From positions 1 through 64,000 of the forward strand of contig NZ_CP107922.1 in the NCBI RefSeq assembly GCF_036014215.1: a stretch of DNA of 64,000 nucleotides, given 5' to 3'. This DNA is from Streptomyces sp. NBC_00440. GTDB taxonomy: Bacteria > Actinomycetota > Actinomycetes > Streptomycetales > Streptomycetaceae. Made by a program: the position numbers and the translations under genes. This document shows, piece after piece, positions 45,353 through 56,300 of the stretch. Every line of letters starts with the position of its first letter. Positions within the stretch are counted from its first letter, which is position 1. Below the pieces are notes generated by a model. The model saw nothing but the letters and a program-made list of their open reading frames with translations, was not told where the DNA came from and ran no database searches.

Positions 45353-46512
45353 GGCAACTCCACGATGATAGTCGTGGGCCCGCCCACGGGGCTGTCGATC
45401 GACAGGGTGCCGTCTACCGAGGCCACCCGCTTGATCAACCCGGTAAGCCCGGTTCCACCGGAGGGATCGACCCCGCCGATCCCGTCGTCTGTGACGGTTA
45501 CGGACATGATGTCCGCCTCTCTTTCCACTCTCACGTCCACCTGAGTGGCCCGGGCGTGCTTGACGATGTTGGTAAGTGCCTCGGATACAACGTAGTACGC
45601 CACGGCTTCCACGGCCGGTGACGGCCGGGGCCTCACCGAACCGACCAGCCGCACCGGTATCGGAGCTCGGGCAGCCAAACCACTCAACGCCGCATCCAGG
45701 CCTCGGTCTTCAAGCACTGCAGGGTGCAAACCCCGCACCAAGTCCTGGAGTTCAGTGATGGCCTCTATCGCTTCCCGGTGTGAGTCGTCGATTACGCGCT
45801 GCACATCGGGCTGCAGGTCCTTGAACGTGGCCTTGGCGATGCCGAGGTTGACAGCCAGGGATACCAGGCGCTGCTGGGCGCCGTCGTGTAGGTCTCGCTC
45901 GATGCGCCGCCGTTCAAGGTCGGCCGCGTCGACCACGCCGTCTCGGCTCTCGGAGAGGCTCTCCATTCGCTGGCGCATCCGCTCGGTACGGCTCGGCCCC
46001 AGCAGCTGCGCGGCGCCGTAGGCATCCATCCGCACCAGAAGACCAGTCAGCCGCACGGTGCCGAGCAGAAGCAACAGACCGACTCCGGTGGCGAATACGG
46101 TCTTCGTGAGGTAGCCGCGGTGGTCGATGCGCCACTCCGGGGGCAGCACCCAGATCCACAACAGCGCCGTGGCGGCCGCGCAGCTCACCGCCCACAGGGC
46201 GAGTACGGCCAGCATGCCGACCGCCACAAGGGGGCCGACGACCAGGTGGTAGCCCAGCTGTCGCTGTGTCACGGGCGAGGCCAGTCGCTCACGAACCCCC
46301 CACGGTCCTGCCGCACGGGCCGTCGCCGAGGGAATCGTGAGATCTAACATCGCGCGGAAACGGTGGCGCTGGAGGGCCGTCAGTGAGGGGACGGGCACCA
46401 CAGCGAGCGCCAGCCAGAACGATATGAGTTGCAGGGGAATACCAGCAGTCAGGAACGCGGTGCGCCGGCGAATGCCGTCAAGTCGACGCTGAGGACCCGC
46501 CGTAGGTTGCAT
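45340..46512 (-). CDS. Sensor histidine kinase (NarL-type, HisKA_3)
   Basis: About 390 residues from ATG 46512. The membrane part has roughly five hydrophobic segments (for example LVAVGMLAVLALWAVSCAAA and VGLLLLLGTVRLTG), the dimerisation H-box is ERDLHDGAQQRL with the phosphoryl His, and the ATPase domain has ALTNIVKHARA and DDGIGG. It pairs with the response regulator downstream. Upstream frame extension has no ribosome site. Confidence 0.88.
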   Translation of the reverse strand: MQPTAGPQRRLDGIRRRTAFLTAGIPLQLISFWLALAVVPVPSLTALQRHRFRAMLDLTIPSATARAAGPWGVRERLASPVTQRQLGYHLVVGPLVAVGMLAVLALWAVSCAAATALLWIWVLPPEWRIDHRGYLTKTVFATGVGLLLLLGTVRLTGLLVRMDAYGAAQLLGPSRTERMRQRMESLSESRDGVVDAADLERRRIERDLHDGAQQRLVSLAVNLGIAKATFKDLQPDVQRVIDDSHREAIEAITELQDLVRGLHPAVLEDRGLDAALSGLAARAPIPVRLVGSVRPRPSPAVEAVAYYVVSEALTNIVKHARATQVDVRVEREADIMSVTVTDDGIGGVDPSGGTGLTGLIKRVASVDGTLSIDSPVGGPTTIIVELPCAR

Positions 46513-46699
46513 GCACCCACAATAAGGGAGGCTGGCACCAGCCGGACGGTAGTGCTCCTTGCCGTCCCGTGGTGAAACCAGCACCATCCAGAAATGGGCA
46601 CTAGGGGGCGTGTCCGCGGGCCCCCCAAGGGATAAGTCTAGAGACAGCGGGACCCGTTCCTGGAAACGCATCGACCGAGTGTCAGGGAAGCGAATCACT

Positions 46700-47485
46700 A
46701 TGGTGAATCCGGCCATGATCGAAGGACTGAATCGTGACGAGACCACGCAGCTGTACGAGGAGATCTTCATTCGACGCACCTACCTTTCGGGGGGAATAGA
46801 ACTAGACGCAGAGAACCTGGTCGTGTTCGATGTCGGAGCAAATATAGGAATGTTCTCACTCTTCGTCACCTCGCTTTGTCCGACGGCTTCGGTGTATGCC
46901 TTCGAACCGATGCCGCCAATCTTCGAGAAGCTCCGGCAGAACACAGGGCAGCTCGGGACCGACGTGAAGCTCTTCGATTACGGCCTGTCCGATCGGGCCC
47001 AGCGGATTCCCTTCACCTACTATCCCGGGTTCTCCACGATGTCCGTGCAGCGTGCGTACGCCGATACGGCCGCCGAACGGTCTCTGGTGCGCCAGTCGAT
47101 GATCCGGGCGGGTGCCGCACCCGGAACCGGGCTCGATGTCTACTTGGACGAAATGCTCGACTACCGCCTGCGAGAGGAGTCCCACGAGTGCCGCGTGCGC
47201 CGCATGTCAGACGTTGTCGACGAGCACTCCGTCGAGCGGATCGACGTCCTGAAGATCGATGTGCAGCGGGCCGAGGCCGATGTGCTGCGCGGGATCGAGG
47301 AACGCCACTGGAAGCTGATCCGCCAGATCGCCATGGAGGTGCACGACGAGCCCGGGACACTCACGGAGGGCCGACTCGCCGAAACGTCCGCAGAGCTGAG
47401 GCAGCGGGGATTCTCCGTGGGGACCGAGCAGGAGGCGGAACTGGCCGGAACGGACCGGTACATGCTGTCCGCGACCCGCCGCTGA
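46700..47485 (+). CDS. FkbM-family methyltransferase
   Basis: A 261-residue protein from ATG 46700. The SAM motif VVFDVGANIGMFSLF, AFEPMPPIFEKL, and DVLKIDVQRAEADVLRGIE are FkbM signatures. These usually O-methylate a hydroxyl of a natural product. It is divergent from the kinase gene. In this setting, methylation of the peptide product is likely. Confidence 0.88.
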   Translation: MVNPAMIEGLNRDETTQLYEEIFIRRTYLSGGIELDAENLVVFDVGANIGMFSLFVTSLCPTASVYAFEPMPPIFEKLRQNTGQLGTDVKLFDYGLSDRAQRIPFTYYPGFSTMSVQRAYADTAAERSLVRQSMIRAGAAPGTGLDVYLDEMLDYRLREESHECRVRRMSDVVDEHSVERIDVLKIDVQRAEADVLRGIEERHWKLIRQIAMEVHDEPGTLTEGRLAETSAELRQRGFSVGTEQEAELAGTDRYMLSATRR

Positions 47486-47511
47486 GAGTCGCAGCCCCGG
47501 CCGCCCAGGGC

Positions 47512-49467
47512 TCAGCTCGCGAGGATCTGGATGTGCGGACTGCCCGCACCCTTGTCGCTCAAGGTCAGTGCGAACGCCCGGCCCAACGGATGGAAGCGGT
47601 AGAGGAGGCGGGATTTGCGGTCGACTCCAGCCGTCTCCAGGAGACCCGCATCGACCAACTCCTCCAGGAGAGCCTCCGCCCGCCGCTCCGGAAGGTCCAG
47701 GACGCGTGCGCCCGTACCCGCCCGGAACGGTCCGTGGGACACCTCCGCGAGCCGTGCCAGCCGGGCGGGCTCGTCCAAGGCCAGCGGCGGCAGGCAGGAG
47801 GCGAAGGCGTGCGGCAGGTCCAGGTCGCCGTAGCGCAGCTCCTGGAGCCTGGTCGTCCGGGGCGCCAGCCGCCGTGCCAGGTGGGCCAGCGGCCAGGCGG
47901 GGCGGGCGGCCAGCCGCGCGCCCGCTATCCTCAGGGCCAGCGGCAGGCCCGCGCAGTACCGGGTGATCGCCTCTGCCGCGTCCGATTCGGCCGCGGTGCG
48001 GCCGGAACCCACGACCGCACCGAGCATGGCGAGCGCCTCGGCGTGTGGCAGTTCGCCGACGTGCAGCGTTTCGGCCGGCGCCACCATGGCGAGCGGTCTG
48101 CGCGCGGTCAGGATCAGGCCCGCCTCTGGCCCGGTCGGCGGCACGAGTTGCTGGATCTGCCGGTCCCCAACGGCCCCGTCGAGGACTACGAGGAGGCGGC
48201 GCCCCGCCGTGCGCAGCCGGTATCGGTACAGGAGATCGTCGACATTCGCGGTACCCGTGTCGTCCGGATCACCGAGGGCGCCCAACAGACGTACCAGGAT
48301 CTGCCGCGGATCGCACGGGGTACCGTCCGGCCGGGACAGCTCGGCGTACAGCTGCCCGTCCGGAAAGTGAGCCGCGACGGAGGCGGCAGCGCTGACGGCG
48401 AGTACCGTCTTTCCGCTGCCGGGCATCCCGGTGAGCAGGACCCGCCGGGGACGGGCCGGGGCGTCGAGCGTCGTTGGACCGCCCCATACGGCCCGGTGGT
48501 GGCCGGGGCGCGGTGCTGTATACGGCCGGTGTCCCGCGTGTGGGCTGCTTGGGTTCGGCTGCTCCGACGCACCGTCCGGCAGCGACCCAGCCCCGGTCAG
48601 GCGGGTCCGGATATCGGCCAGCAGAGCGCTCCGGCCGATGACATCGACCACCGCAGGCGGCAGTGTCGTCGGGGCGGGGGGCACGGTCGCCGGCTGCGCT
48701 CCCTGCGCAGCCAGGGTCCTTGCCTCCGCAGGGAGTTCCAAGGTTCCGTCGAGTGCGGCGTGATAGGTGCGGGCGAGTTCCTGGCCGGGATCGACACCTA
48801 GTTCCTCGGCAAGGATCCGGCGTCCCTGCTGGTAGGTCTCCAGCGCGTCGGCCTGCCGGTTCGAGCGCCACAGTGCGGTCATGAACTGCGCGCGCAGTTT
48901 CTCTCGGACGGGAAACCGAGCTACCAGGCCGGCGAGTTCGGGCACCAGGTCATTGTGCTGTCTCATCGCGAGGTCGGCCTCGATTCGGTGCTCCAAGGTA
49001 GCGGCCCAGGCCTCTTCCAGGCGGGGCTGTTCCACCTCGGCAAGGAACTCTGTGCCATTGGCGAGCGCGGTTCCCCGCCAGAGGTCGAGTGCGGTACGCA
49101 GCAGTGCCGCCGCCTCCTCAAACCGTCCCTCGGTACGGGCATGGCGGCCCTGAGCGTCCAGCCGCTCGAACTCCACGATGTCGACCCATGCGTCATTGGT
49201 GCGGATGAGATAGCCGGGTGGCTGCCGGAGCAAGGCGACACTCGGGCCGAGCCTCTTGCGCAGCCGGGAAATATACGTATAAATCTGGGCGTTCATCGTG
49301 GCCGGTGGTCGCCAACCCCACAGCAAGTAGCTGAGCTGGCCGTCGGAGACGACACGGCCGCGGGCCAGCAGTAACGCCGCCAGGACGGTCTGCGCCTTCG
49401 TTCCCGACAGCGCTACGCGGTCGCCCTTCCTGGCCGCTTCGATCGGTCCCAGGATCCTGAACTCCAC
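47512..49467 (-). CDS. SARP-family transcriptional activator with NB-ARC domain
   Basis: About 651 residues from GTG 49467, behind GGAGG. The wHTH domain runs about residues 1-95 (FRILGPIEAARKGDRV, LSYLLWGWRPPATMNAQIY), then the bacterial transcriptional activation domain to about 245 (DIVEFERLDAQGRHARTEG). An NB-ARC domain follows with Walker A TGMPGSGKT and Walker B LLVVLDGA. SARPs switch on antibiotic clusters; this one is the likely pathway activator of the NRPS operon, which lies upstream on the same strand. Confidence 0.92.
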   Translation of the reverse strand: MEFRILGPIEAARKGDRVALSGTKAQTVLAALLLARGRVVSDGQLSYLLWGWRPPATMNAQIYTYISRLRKRLGPSVALLRQPPGYLIRTNDAWVDIVEFERLDAQGRHARTEGRFEEAAALLRTALDLWRGTALANGTEFLAEVEQPRLEEAWAATLEHRIEADLAMRQHNDLVPELAGLVARFPVREKLRAQFMTALWRSNRQADALETYQQGRRILAEELGVDPGQELARTYHAALDGTLELPAEARTLAAQGAQPATVPPAPTTLPPAVVDVIGRSALLADIRTRLTGAGSLPDGASEQPNPSSPHAGHRPYTAPRPGHHRAVWGGPTTLDAPARPRRVLLTGMPGSGKTVLAVSAAASVAAHFPDGQLYAELSRPDGTPCDPRQILVRLLGALGDPDDTGTANVDDLLYRYRLRTAGRRLLVVLDGAVGDRQIQQLVPPTGPEAGLILTARRPLAMVAPAETLHVGELPHAEALAMLGAVVGSGRTAAESDAAEAITRYCAGLPLALRIAGARLAARPAWPLAHLARRLAPRTTRLQELRYGDLDLPHAFASCLPPLALDEPARLARLAEVSHGPFRAGTGARVLDLPERRAEALLEELVDAGLLETAGVDRKSRLLYRFHPLGRAFALTLSDKGAGSPHIQILAS

Positions 49468-49919
49468 TGCTGCCTCCGCCTGTTGCCTGTGCAACCGGAG
49501 CCACGGAGCCCAACGTGGTCCGTCCGATCCTGTCATTCTGGGCAGCGGGGAAGGGCGCGGCCAACAGTCGGCCGCGTCAGGTGGCGGCAGTGGCAGCATC
49601 CTGCCCTCGGCGGCTTCATGGACGCGAGTGGGGGCTGGTGGGGCACATGCTCCGTCAGGATCATCAGAGGGCTTCGGAATTTGTGCCAAGTCCCCGGATT
49701 TGGGCATCAACACCGTGACCGTATTGGTGATCTTCTGGGGTTATGCGGCTGCCCAGAGGGCAAGGAAGCGGGTTGGCTGACTGTGACGGTCGTCGGCTCG
49801 GCGATCCAGTCCGCGATTCGGGTGAGGTTGCAGGCGCCGGCCCGCACCCAACCAGCGAAGCACCACCTAGACCCGCCGTCAGCGCCCGGAGAAGATCGCC
49901 AACAGAGTCATGTCGTTGG
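49468..49919. other. Intergenic region before SARP gene
   Basis: No gene is supported. It contains the SARP promoter and the end of the NRPS-linked operon. Confidence 0.5.
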
Positions 49920-50636
49920 TCAGCGCTGTTGTACGGCGAGGGCTGCGGCATGGCCCTCGCCGGCGGACACGTCGTGGGCGGTCCATCCCGGTGGGCTGAC
50001 GGGGCCCTCTGGTGCGCACCCGAGGTAGTCCAACGACGGGTCACGTCCCAGTCCTGTGCCCAGCCCTTTGAGATAGGCCTCTTTACGGGTCCAGACCCGG
50101 GCAAAGGCGACGGCCCGGTCCGGTCCGCTGTATGCGCGCAGTTCGGCCGCCTCGCGCGGGTGCAGGATCGGTCCGACCTCATCCGCGACCGCGGGAGAGA
50201 AGACCTTCTCAACGTCGACGCCTACCGGGGCGGCCGCGAAGGCCAGCAGGCAGATTCCGTCGCAGTGGGACAGTGAGAAGTGCACACGATTGCCGCGAAC
50301 AACGGGCCGTCCGTGCGGCAGTGGGCACGAGGAGCACGGCAGGCGTTCCAGTGGTACGTCGCGAGGTTCCGTACCGAGGTAGGCGCCGAGCAGGAACCGC
50401 AGTGCAGTATGAGCGGCCTGGTAGGTGGCCCGGTCGCCGGATTTACGAAAGGCCGTAGCCCGGGCCTTCTCGCCGTCGTCGAGCACAGTGTCGGCCCACA
50501 GGTCCACGACGGGTCGAAACGCGCTGGTCTCCACGCGCCACAGTTGCGGTTGCTCCTGCGGCTGAGGCAGCTGCAGGAGCTGTTTCCGCCCGTCGGGACC
50601 GAGCTCCGCCAGCTGCAACATCCCCTTGGCAATCAC
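49920..50636 (-). CDS. 4-prime-phosphopantetheinyl transferase, Sfp type
   Basis: A 238-residue transferase. VGVDVEKVF (Mg and CoA binding) and FARVWTRKEAYLKGLGTG are the Sfp signatures. It adds the phosphopantetheine arm to carrier domains. The GTG at 50636 is used, with GGGGAG upstream. It lies at the end of the run NRPS, exporter, amidohydrolase, and so probably activates the thiolation domains of the NRPS. Confidence 0.9.
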   Translation of the reverse strand: MIAKGMLQLAELGPDGRKQLLQLPQPQEQPQLWRVETSAFRPVVDLWADTVLDDGEKARATAFRKSGDRATYQAAHTALRFLLGAYLGTEPRDVPLERLPCSSCPLPHGRPVVRGNRVHFSLSHCDGICLLAFAAAPVGVDVEKVFSPAVADEVGPILHPREAAELRAYSGPDRAVAFARVWTRKEAYLKGLGTGLGRDPSLDYLGCAPEGPVSPPGWTAHDVSAGEGHAAALAVQQR

Positions 50637-50834
50637 CGGTGCAGCACTCCCCGAATGGCGCTCACAAAAACGTCGGTGTCCCTGTTGGCGGAGCCCCAGC
50701 GGGCCTCGCCTGCTTGGTGGCGATCACCACAAGCGAGAGGATACTGTCTTGAGGCTGACCTACCGTCGGCCCGACTTCCGGGCCCGGATGGACCGCCCGC
50801 CCTCCCGAAGCTCGACTTTCGGCCAGCTTCAGAA

Positions 50835-52025
50835 TCAATCGTAGAAGCGCCCATACCACCCCACGACGGAATGCAGCAACGCCTGGCAGCCGATGACTAG
50901 TTGATGGCTGGGGGTCGACTCCTGCGGGGAGTGGCTGATACCTCCCGTGCTCGGCACGAACAGCATGCTGGTGGGCACGTGCGCGCTCAACACACTCGCG
51001 TCGTGCCCTGCGAAGCTCAGCAGGGAACCGCCGAAGACCCCGCCGGTCTTCAGGCACGCGTCCGCCAGGGCCACGCACGCCTCACCGTCGAAATCGGTGA
51101 TCGCCTTGTGCGACAGGCGCTCAATGGTCGCCGTGCAGTCCTCCTGGGCCGCGGCGGCCCGCACCTCCGCGGCCAGTTCACCAGCGGCGCGCCGGAGAAC
51201 CGACGACCTTCCGGAGCGCCATTCGACGGTAAGCCGAGCCTCCCCCGGCACCACATTGGGCGCACCCGGTAGAAACTCGATGAATCCGATGTTGAAGACC
51301 AGCTCCGGGTCGATCGCGGTGAGTCTTGATGTCAGGCCCGTCACCAGCCCGGCCGCGGCGCGTCCCGCGTCCACGCGGTCGGCCATGGGGGTGGTGCCCG
51401 CATGGTTCGGCACTCCGAAGAGTTTGATCTCGTGGCGTTCGATGCCAACGATGCCCTGAACTACCGTCAGGTCACTGCCGGCCTTCTCCATGCGGGGCCC
51501 CTGCTCCACATGGAGTTCGAAGAACGCGGCGACATCGCGGAGCCGGTCCCCCGCCACGAAGGCGGTGGACCCGGTGAGCCCTCCGGCCGACTCCGGCCGA
51601 GCGCCCTCCTCGTCCCAGAACCCCACAATCCGCACCCGGTCGGCACACGGATGGCCAGCTTCGTGCAGGGTGCGCAGAGTCTCCAGGGCGGCGATGACAC
51701 CATACGAGCCGTCAAGGCGGCCGCCCGCCGGAACGCTGTCGGTGTGCGAGCCCAGTAACAGCGCCGGACCGGTCCCGGTGTGCGTGCGCCCGAAGACGTT
51801 CCCAATCTTGTCGGTCTCCGCCCGCAGACCGGCCTCGCCGATGCGTTGGACCAGCCAGGCCCGGCCCGCGGCGTCCGCCTCGGATCCCGCCACCCGGTCG
51901 ACGCCGCCGTCGGGCCGTGCGCCGAAGGTCGCGAACGTGTCCAGATCACGGAGCAGCCGCGCTCCGTTGATCCGTGGCGCCGAGCCGTCCTGCAACTCGG
52001 CATTGGAATACGAGGGTTGGGTCAC
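50835..52025 (-). CDS. M20-family amidohydrolase (allantoate/N-carbamoyl-amino-acid type)
   Basis: A 396-residue zinc peptidase-like enzyme. Metal ligands: His in GSHTDSV, Asp in RLDGSYG, Glu in WDEEGAR, His in ELHVEQGP and His in GISHSPQE. The family removes carbamoyl groups (allantoate, N-carbamoyl amino acids) or cleaves small amides. The GTG at 52025 has GAGGTG upstream. In the NRPS operon it could trim or hydrolyse a ureido/carbamoyl precursor of an unusual amino acid. Confidence 0.85.
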   Translation of the reverse strand: MTQPSYSNAELQDGSAPRINGARLLRDLDTFATFGARPDGGVDRVAGSEADAAGRAWLVQRIGEAGLRAETDKIGNVFGRTHTGTGPALLLGSHTDSVPAGGRLDGSYGVIAALETLRTLHEAGHPCADRVRIVGFWDEEGARPESAGGLTGSTAFVAGDRLRDVAAFFELHVEQGPRMEKAGSDLTVVQGIVGIERHEIKLFGVPNHAGTTPMADRVDAGRAAAGLVTGLTSRLTAIDPELVFNIGFIEFLPGAPNVVPGEARLTVEWRSGRSSVLRRAAGELAAEVRAAAAQEDCTATIERLSHKAITDFDGEACVALADACLKTGGVFGGSLLSFAGHDASVLSAHVPTSMLFVPSTGGISHSPQESTPSHQLVIGCQALLHSVVGWYGRFYD

Positions 52026-52036
52026 TGTTGGTCACC

Positions 52037-53380
52037 TCAGCTGTCGTCGTCAACGGTCAGGGCAATCGGGGGCGGCAGTCGTCGGGGGGCGGGGTGGCCA
52101 ACTCGATCGAATCGCGCCACGGAGAAGGGCTCGTGCTCAGCCCGGCCCGCGGGCAGCAAGGCGACGGCCAGGGTCAGCAACAGCAGCGCTGCGCCCATCC
52201 ACAGCCCTGTCGTGGCCGCCCCCACCGCGCCGAGGAGGTAGCCGCCGGTCAGCGAGCCCAGTGAGTTAGCACCGGAACCAAGGAACCGGGCTGTTCCCTG
52301 CACCCTGCCCTGGAACTCGTCGGGCGTGTTCTGGGTCTGGTAGACACCGGCGGCGACGTTGAGCAAACCGCAGATGCCCGAGACGGCCGCCAGAATCAGC
52401 GCCAGCACGACGGGACTCCGCAGGTAGGCGACGGGTAGCACCAACGGCGCCCACAGCGCGCACCCCACCAGAAACTTCGTCCGCATGCTGACGCGGCGGG
52501 CCAGGGGGGTGGACAGCGCCCCGAGCAGCCCACCGACGCCTCCGCAGGCGATGACGACCGAGACCGTCGCCGGGGAGTGGCCGCCCTGCTTAAGGACCAC
52601 CATCACGGTCAGGATGAGCCCTTGGAACACCAGGTTCGACCCGGCGATCAGGCCGACAAGGACGCGTGCGAAGCGGGCCCGCCACAGCCAGCCCATGCCC
52701 TCGGCGATGTCGGCGAGCAGCGGCCTAGGCGGCCCCTTCCGCACCCCTTTCAACTCCCCTTTGATGCACAGAAAGCAGAGCGTCGCCAGCGCGTCGGCCA
52801 CAGCCGTGCACACGAACGGTGCCCCGTTGGCCAAGGTGAGCAGGAAGCCGCCGCTGGGCTGCCCCGCCAGCCCCATGGCCTGGCGCCGCGCCTCGTTCTG
52901 CGAGAGCGCAGCGGGCAGTTGCTCGCGCGCGACGACCGTACGGACCGTGGCCCGTTCCGCCAGGTCGACGAAGATCCCGCGGCTTCCGTCCACGAACGCG
53001 GCGAGCATCAGATGGATGAGCCACACGTGCCCGGACAGCACCGCCACGGCCACGCTTGCCATCGCGAGCGTGCCGACGACGTTGCACCAGAGCATGATCC
53101 GGCGTCGGTCCAGGCGGTCCACCAGGGCGCCCGCCGGGAGCTGCACGGTGAGGTTGGGCAGAGCCGCGGCGAAGCCCACCAGGCCGGACTGGAAGGCCGA
53201 CCCCGTGTGGTAGAGGACGAGCAGCGGGAATGCCGTGAGACCGACCCGCGAACCGAACTGCGAGATGCTCGCGCCCACCCACAGCCGCCGGAAATCTCGG
53301 TTCCGGCGCAGCAGTACCGGAGTATCGGGACCCGCGGTCGCCGCCGCTGCGGCGGCCGCGGAGGACATACCGCGCGTCAT
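52037..53380 (-). CDS. MFS exporter (EntS-like)
   Basis: A 447-residue, 12-span transporter of the MFS_3 kind. RNRDFRRLWVGASISQFGSRVG at the start and LPNLTVQLPAGALVDRLDRR in the first loop are typical. ATG 53380 overlaps the NRPS stop by four bases (ATGA), so it is translationally coupled to the synthetase; it probably exports the peptide. Confidence 0.88.
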   Translation of the reverse strand: MTRGMSSAAAAAAATAGPDTPVLLRRNRDFRRLWVGASISQFGSRVGLTAFPLLVLYHTGSAFQSGLVGFAAALPNLTVQLPAGALVDRLDRRRIMLWCNVVGTLAMASVAVAVLSGHVWLIHLMLAAFVDGSRGIFVDLAERATVRTVVAREQLPAALSQNEARRQAMGLAGQPSGGFLLTLANGAPFVCTAVADALATLCFLCIKGELKGVRKGPPRPLLADIAEGMGWLWRARFARVLVGLIAGSNLVFQGLILTVMVVLKQGGHSPATVSVVIACGGVGGLLGALSTPLARRVSMRTKFLVGCALWAPLVLPVAYLRSPVVLALILAAVSGICGLLNVAAGVYQTQNTPDEFQGRVQGTARFLGSGANSLGSLTGGYLLGAVGAATTGLWMGAALLLLTLAVALLPAGRAEHEPFSVARFDRVGHPAPRRLPPPIALTVDDDS

Positions 53381-56300
53381 GAGCGGCAGGGGCCTTCCTG
53401 CTCCCGCTCGCGCGCCGCCGCCTCACCCATCGCGCGTTGCCAGAAACCCGCGAGCTGTCCGGAGTCCGTCCAGCCGTTAGCCATGAGGTGGGTGACCAGG
53501 GCCCGGCCGTGCACCGAGTTGGTGAGGATGACAGTGCCGTCGCCGCTGTTCGCCCGGATACCGAACATGGCCTGGTAGCCGGCGGCCTGGCCGCCGTGTC
53601 CGAACTCCAGGTCGATCCCGGTGTTGTCGATGATCGTCCCCCAGCCGTAGGGCCGGTCGGAGTGCGGGGTCAGCATCTCGCGCACCAGCTCCTGTGGCAC
53701 CAGGCCATTTTCGCGGCCGATCGCACTGTCCCGGACTGCGATGACGAGCTTCGCGAGGTCCCCGGCCGTGACCCATAGGCCGCGGGCCGCGGACTCCGGG
53801 TACACGCGGCGCCCGCCGGGCAGCGGGGTTCCCGTCATGTCGTGCCCGTGGGCCACCGGCCTGCCAGAGGTGTCTGGATGGTCCGGAGTGATCCCGCTGT
53901 CGTCCATGCCGAGCGGGCCGAACAGCAGCTGGCGGACCACGTCGTGGTACGGCGCCCCGGTGATGTCCTCCATCGCCTGTTGCAGGACCAGGTAGTGGAA
54001 GTTGTTGAGCCGGAACCTGGCGCCGGGCGCGAACTCCCTACGGACCGGTCCGCCGTCCGCCGGCGGGCGCCCGTGCAGGAGGTCGAGCACGGTCGGCCAC
54101 GGCTCGTCGGTGTCGTAACCGCCGCGCCGCGTGGGTGAAGGCTCGGCGAACCCCGCGAGGTTGGCCACCAGGTGACGAAACGTCACGGGCTCACCCCCTT
54201 GCGGCCCTTCAGGTGCTTCCGGCCCGTCTAGTCCCGGGACACGCCAGTTGACGAGGTACCGGTTCACGTCCTCGTCGAGGCCGATGCCCTTCTCGGCGAG
54301 GAGGCGCAGCACGGTGAACGTGGTGAGGTGCTTGGTAATGGACGCCGCAGCGAAGAGGCTGTCCGCCGTCACCGGTCGGCCGTCACCGGCGTCGAGCACC
54401 CCGTGGTGCTCCACGGACACCACTTCGCCCCCACGGATCACCGCAATGCTCGCACCGGGAATACCGTGCCGGGCCATCACGTCCGCCACCCCAGGCACCG
54501 TCGGCTTCTTCCGCGCCGCCGGGGCCGCATCGGTCAGCCGAGCCAGCTCGGTTACGTGCTCATCGGCGAGCCGCCGCACCGTCGCCGGTTCGTGGACGCC
54601 CTCGCGGTGGGTCCAGCGCAGGTAGCACTGCCCGCCGGAGATGACCGCTTCCACGTCCAGCAGGTATCCCTCCACCGACGGGCTGCCGCCTGCCGGATAG
54701 GCCAGCGGTACGTCCGCAACCCGCGCCTCACTGCCCCGCACGAGGGCGAACCGCACCTCCGGGTGCGGCTGTGCGCGCAGTTCTGCGGCGAGGTCGGGGT
54801 CGACGCCGCCATCCCGGAGAAGACCGTAGCCATGGAGCGGTGCGGGCAGGGCCGCGAGCTGCCGGGCCACCGAACGCACCAGCTGGGGTAGCTCGCGGCT
54901 GCGCGGCAGCCAGAGACCGATCGGCACGGTGTCGCTTAATGGGCCGACGGTCCGAGCGAGTTGAGCATCGTAGCCACGCGGGTTCGTGCGCAGGGCGACG
55001 TCCAGGGCGTCGCCGCCCGCCCAGCGGCCGAGCACCCTGCCGAGCGCGGTCAGCACGGTGGCCTGCGGATCCTCCCCGGCCAGCAGGGTCGCGGTCGGCG
55101 CGGCCGCCAGCACGGTCGTGACCGTGCTGGCGGCCCCGGGGGCGGCCCCCACGTGATCCCGGGGCAGTAGCGTGCCGGGCCTGCGGTTCAGCCAGAACGG
55201 CCCCTGGTCCAGGATGTTCGGTGATGCGGCTTCGTGCGCGAGCCGGTGCGCCCACTGGCACAACGTCGTTTTCACTGGCGGCAGTTCGGCCTTCCGGCCG
55301 CCGGCCAGCTGCCCATAAGCGGTGTTGAGGTCGTCGGTGATCACGGCCAGGGACTCCTCGTCCGCGGCCGTGCCGTGGACGACGATCCATAGCTCGGCGA
55401 GCACCTCGGTGTCCAGCAGGCGGTCCGCACCGACGTCAAGTAGGACGGCCTGGAGGACGGGTCCGGTCACCGGGTCCAGGCGGCATTCGGCCGCTGCGAC
55501 TTCGGCCGCGACTACAGCCGACCGGTCCTCGGCGGCCACGTCGGCGAGCGGAACGGTCCGCAGCAGCACCGCCGTCTCGTCTTCGGCGACCGTGGCGTCC
55601 CGCCGGTTGCCCTCGGGGTCGAGGCGCAGCCGCAGCCCTTCGTGCCGGGCGACGGTCGCGGCGAGCGCCTCGGCGAGCAGGCTGGCGTCCAGTCGGCGTG
55701 CCAGGGTGAGGCGTAGCGTACGGATCGGCGGCGCCTCGTTGCCGGTCCTGCGCTGGGCGGGCAGCAGCGGCAACGTGTCGTCTTCCGCCGCTGCCCGCGG
55801 TGCCGTCGTGCCGAGCGCCTCATTCTCGTCGGCCAGCAGGGCCATCTCGCCGAGTGAGCCTGCCTGGTAGATCATCCAGACGGCGAGCGACACTCCCGCT
55901 TCCCTCGCTTCGGCCAGCATCCGTACTGCGAGGATGGAGTGGCCGCCCAGGTCGAAGAAGTTGTCCTCGACGCCGACTTCGTCTAGCCCGAGGGTCGAGG
56001 CCCAGACGGCGGCGAGCCGCTGCTCGGTCGGCGTGCGCGGCGCGGTCCGCCGGACCGCGCGCCCTGCACCCCGGTCAGGGTCCGGCAGTGCCCTGCGGTC
56101 GAGCTTGCCGTTGCTGGTCAGGGGGATCTGCTCGATGGCGGTGTAGGTGGTGGGAATCATGTACTCCGGCAGCCGTCCGGCGAGGTGGTCCCGCAGGGCG
56201 ACCGGGTCCACCCCCTGCGTACCGTCTGCGGGTACGGCGTAGCCGGCCAGGTGGGCCTCGCCGTCGGCGGTGCGGTGCAGGAGCACCACGCACTCGCGGA

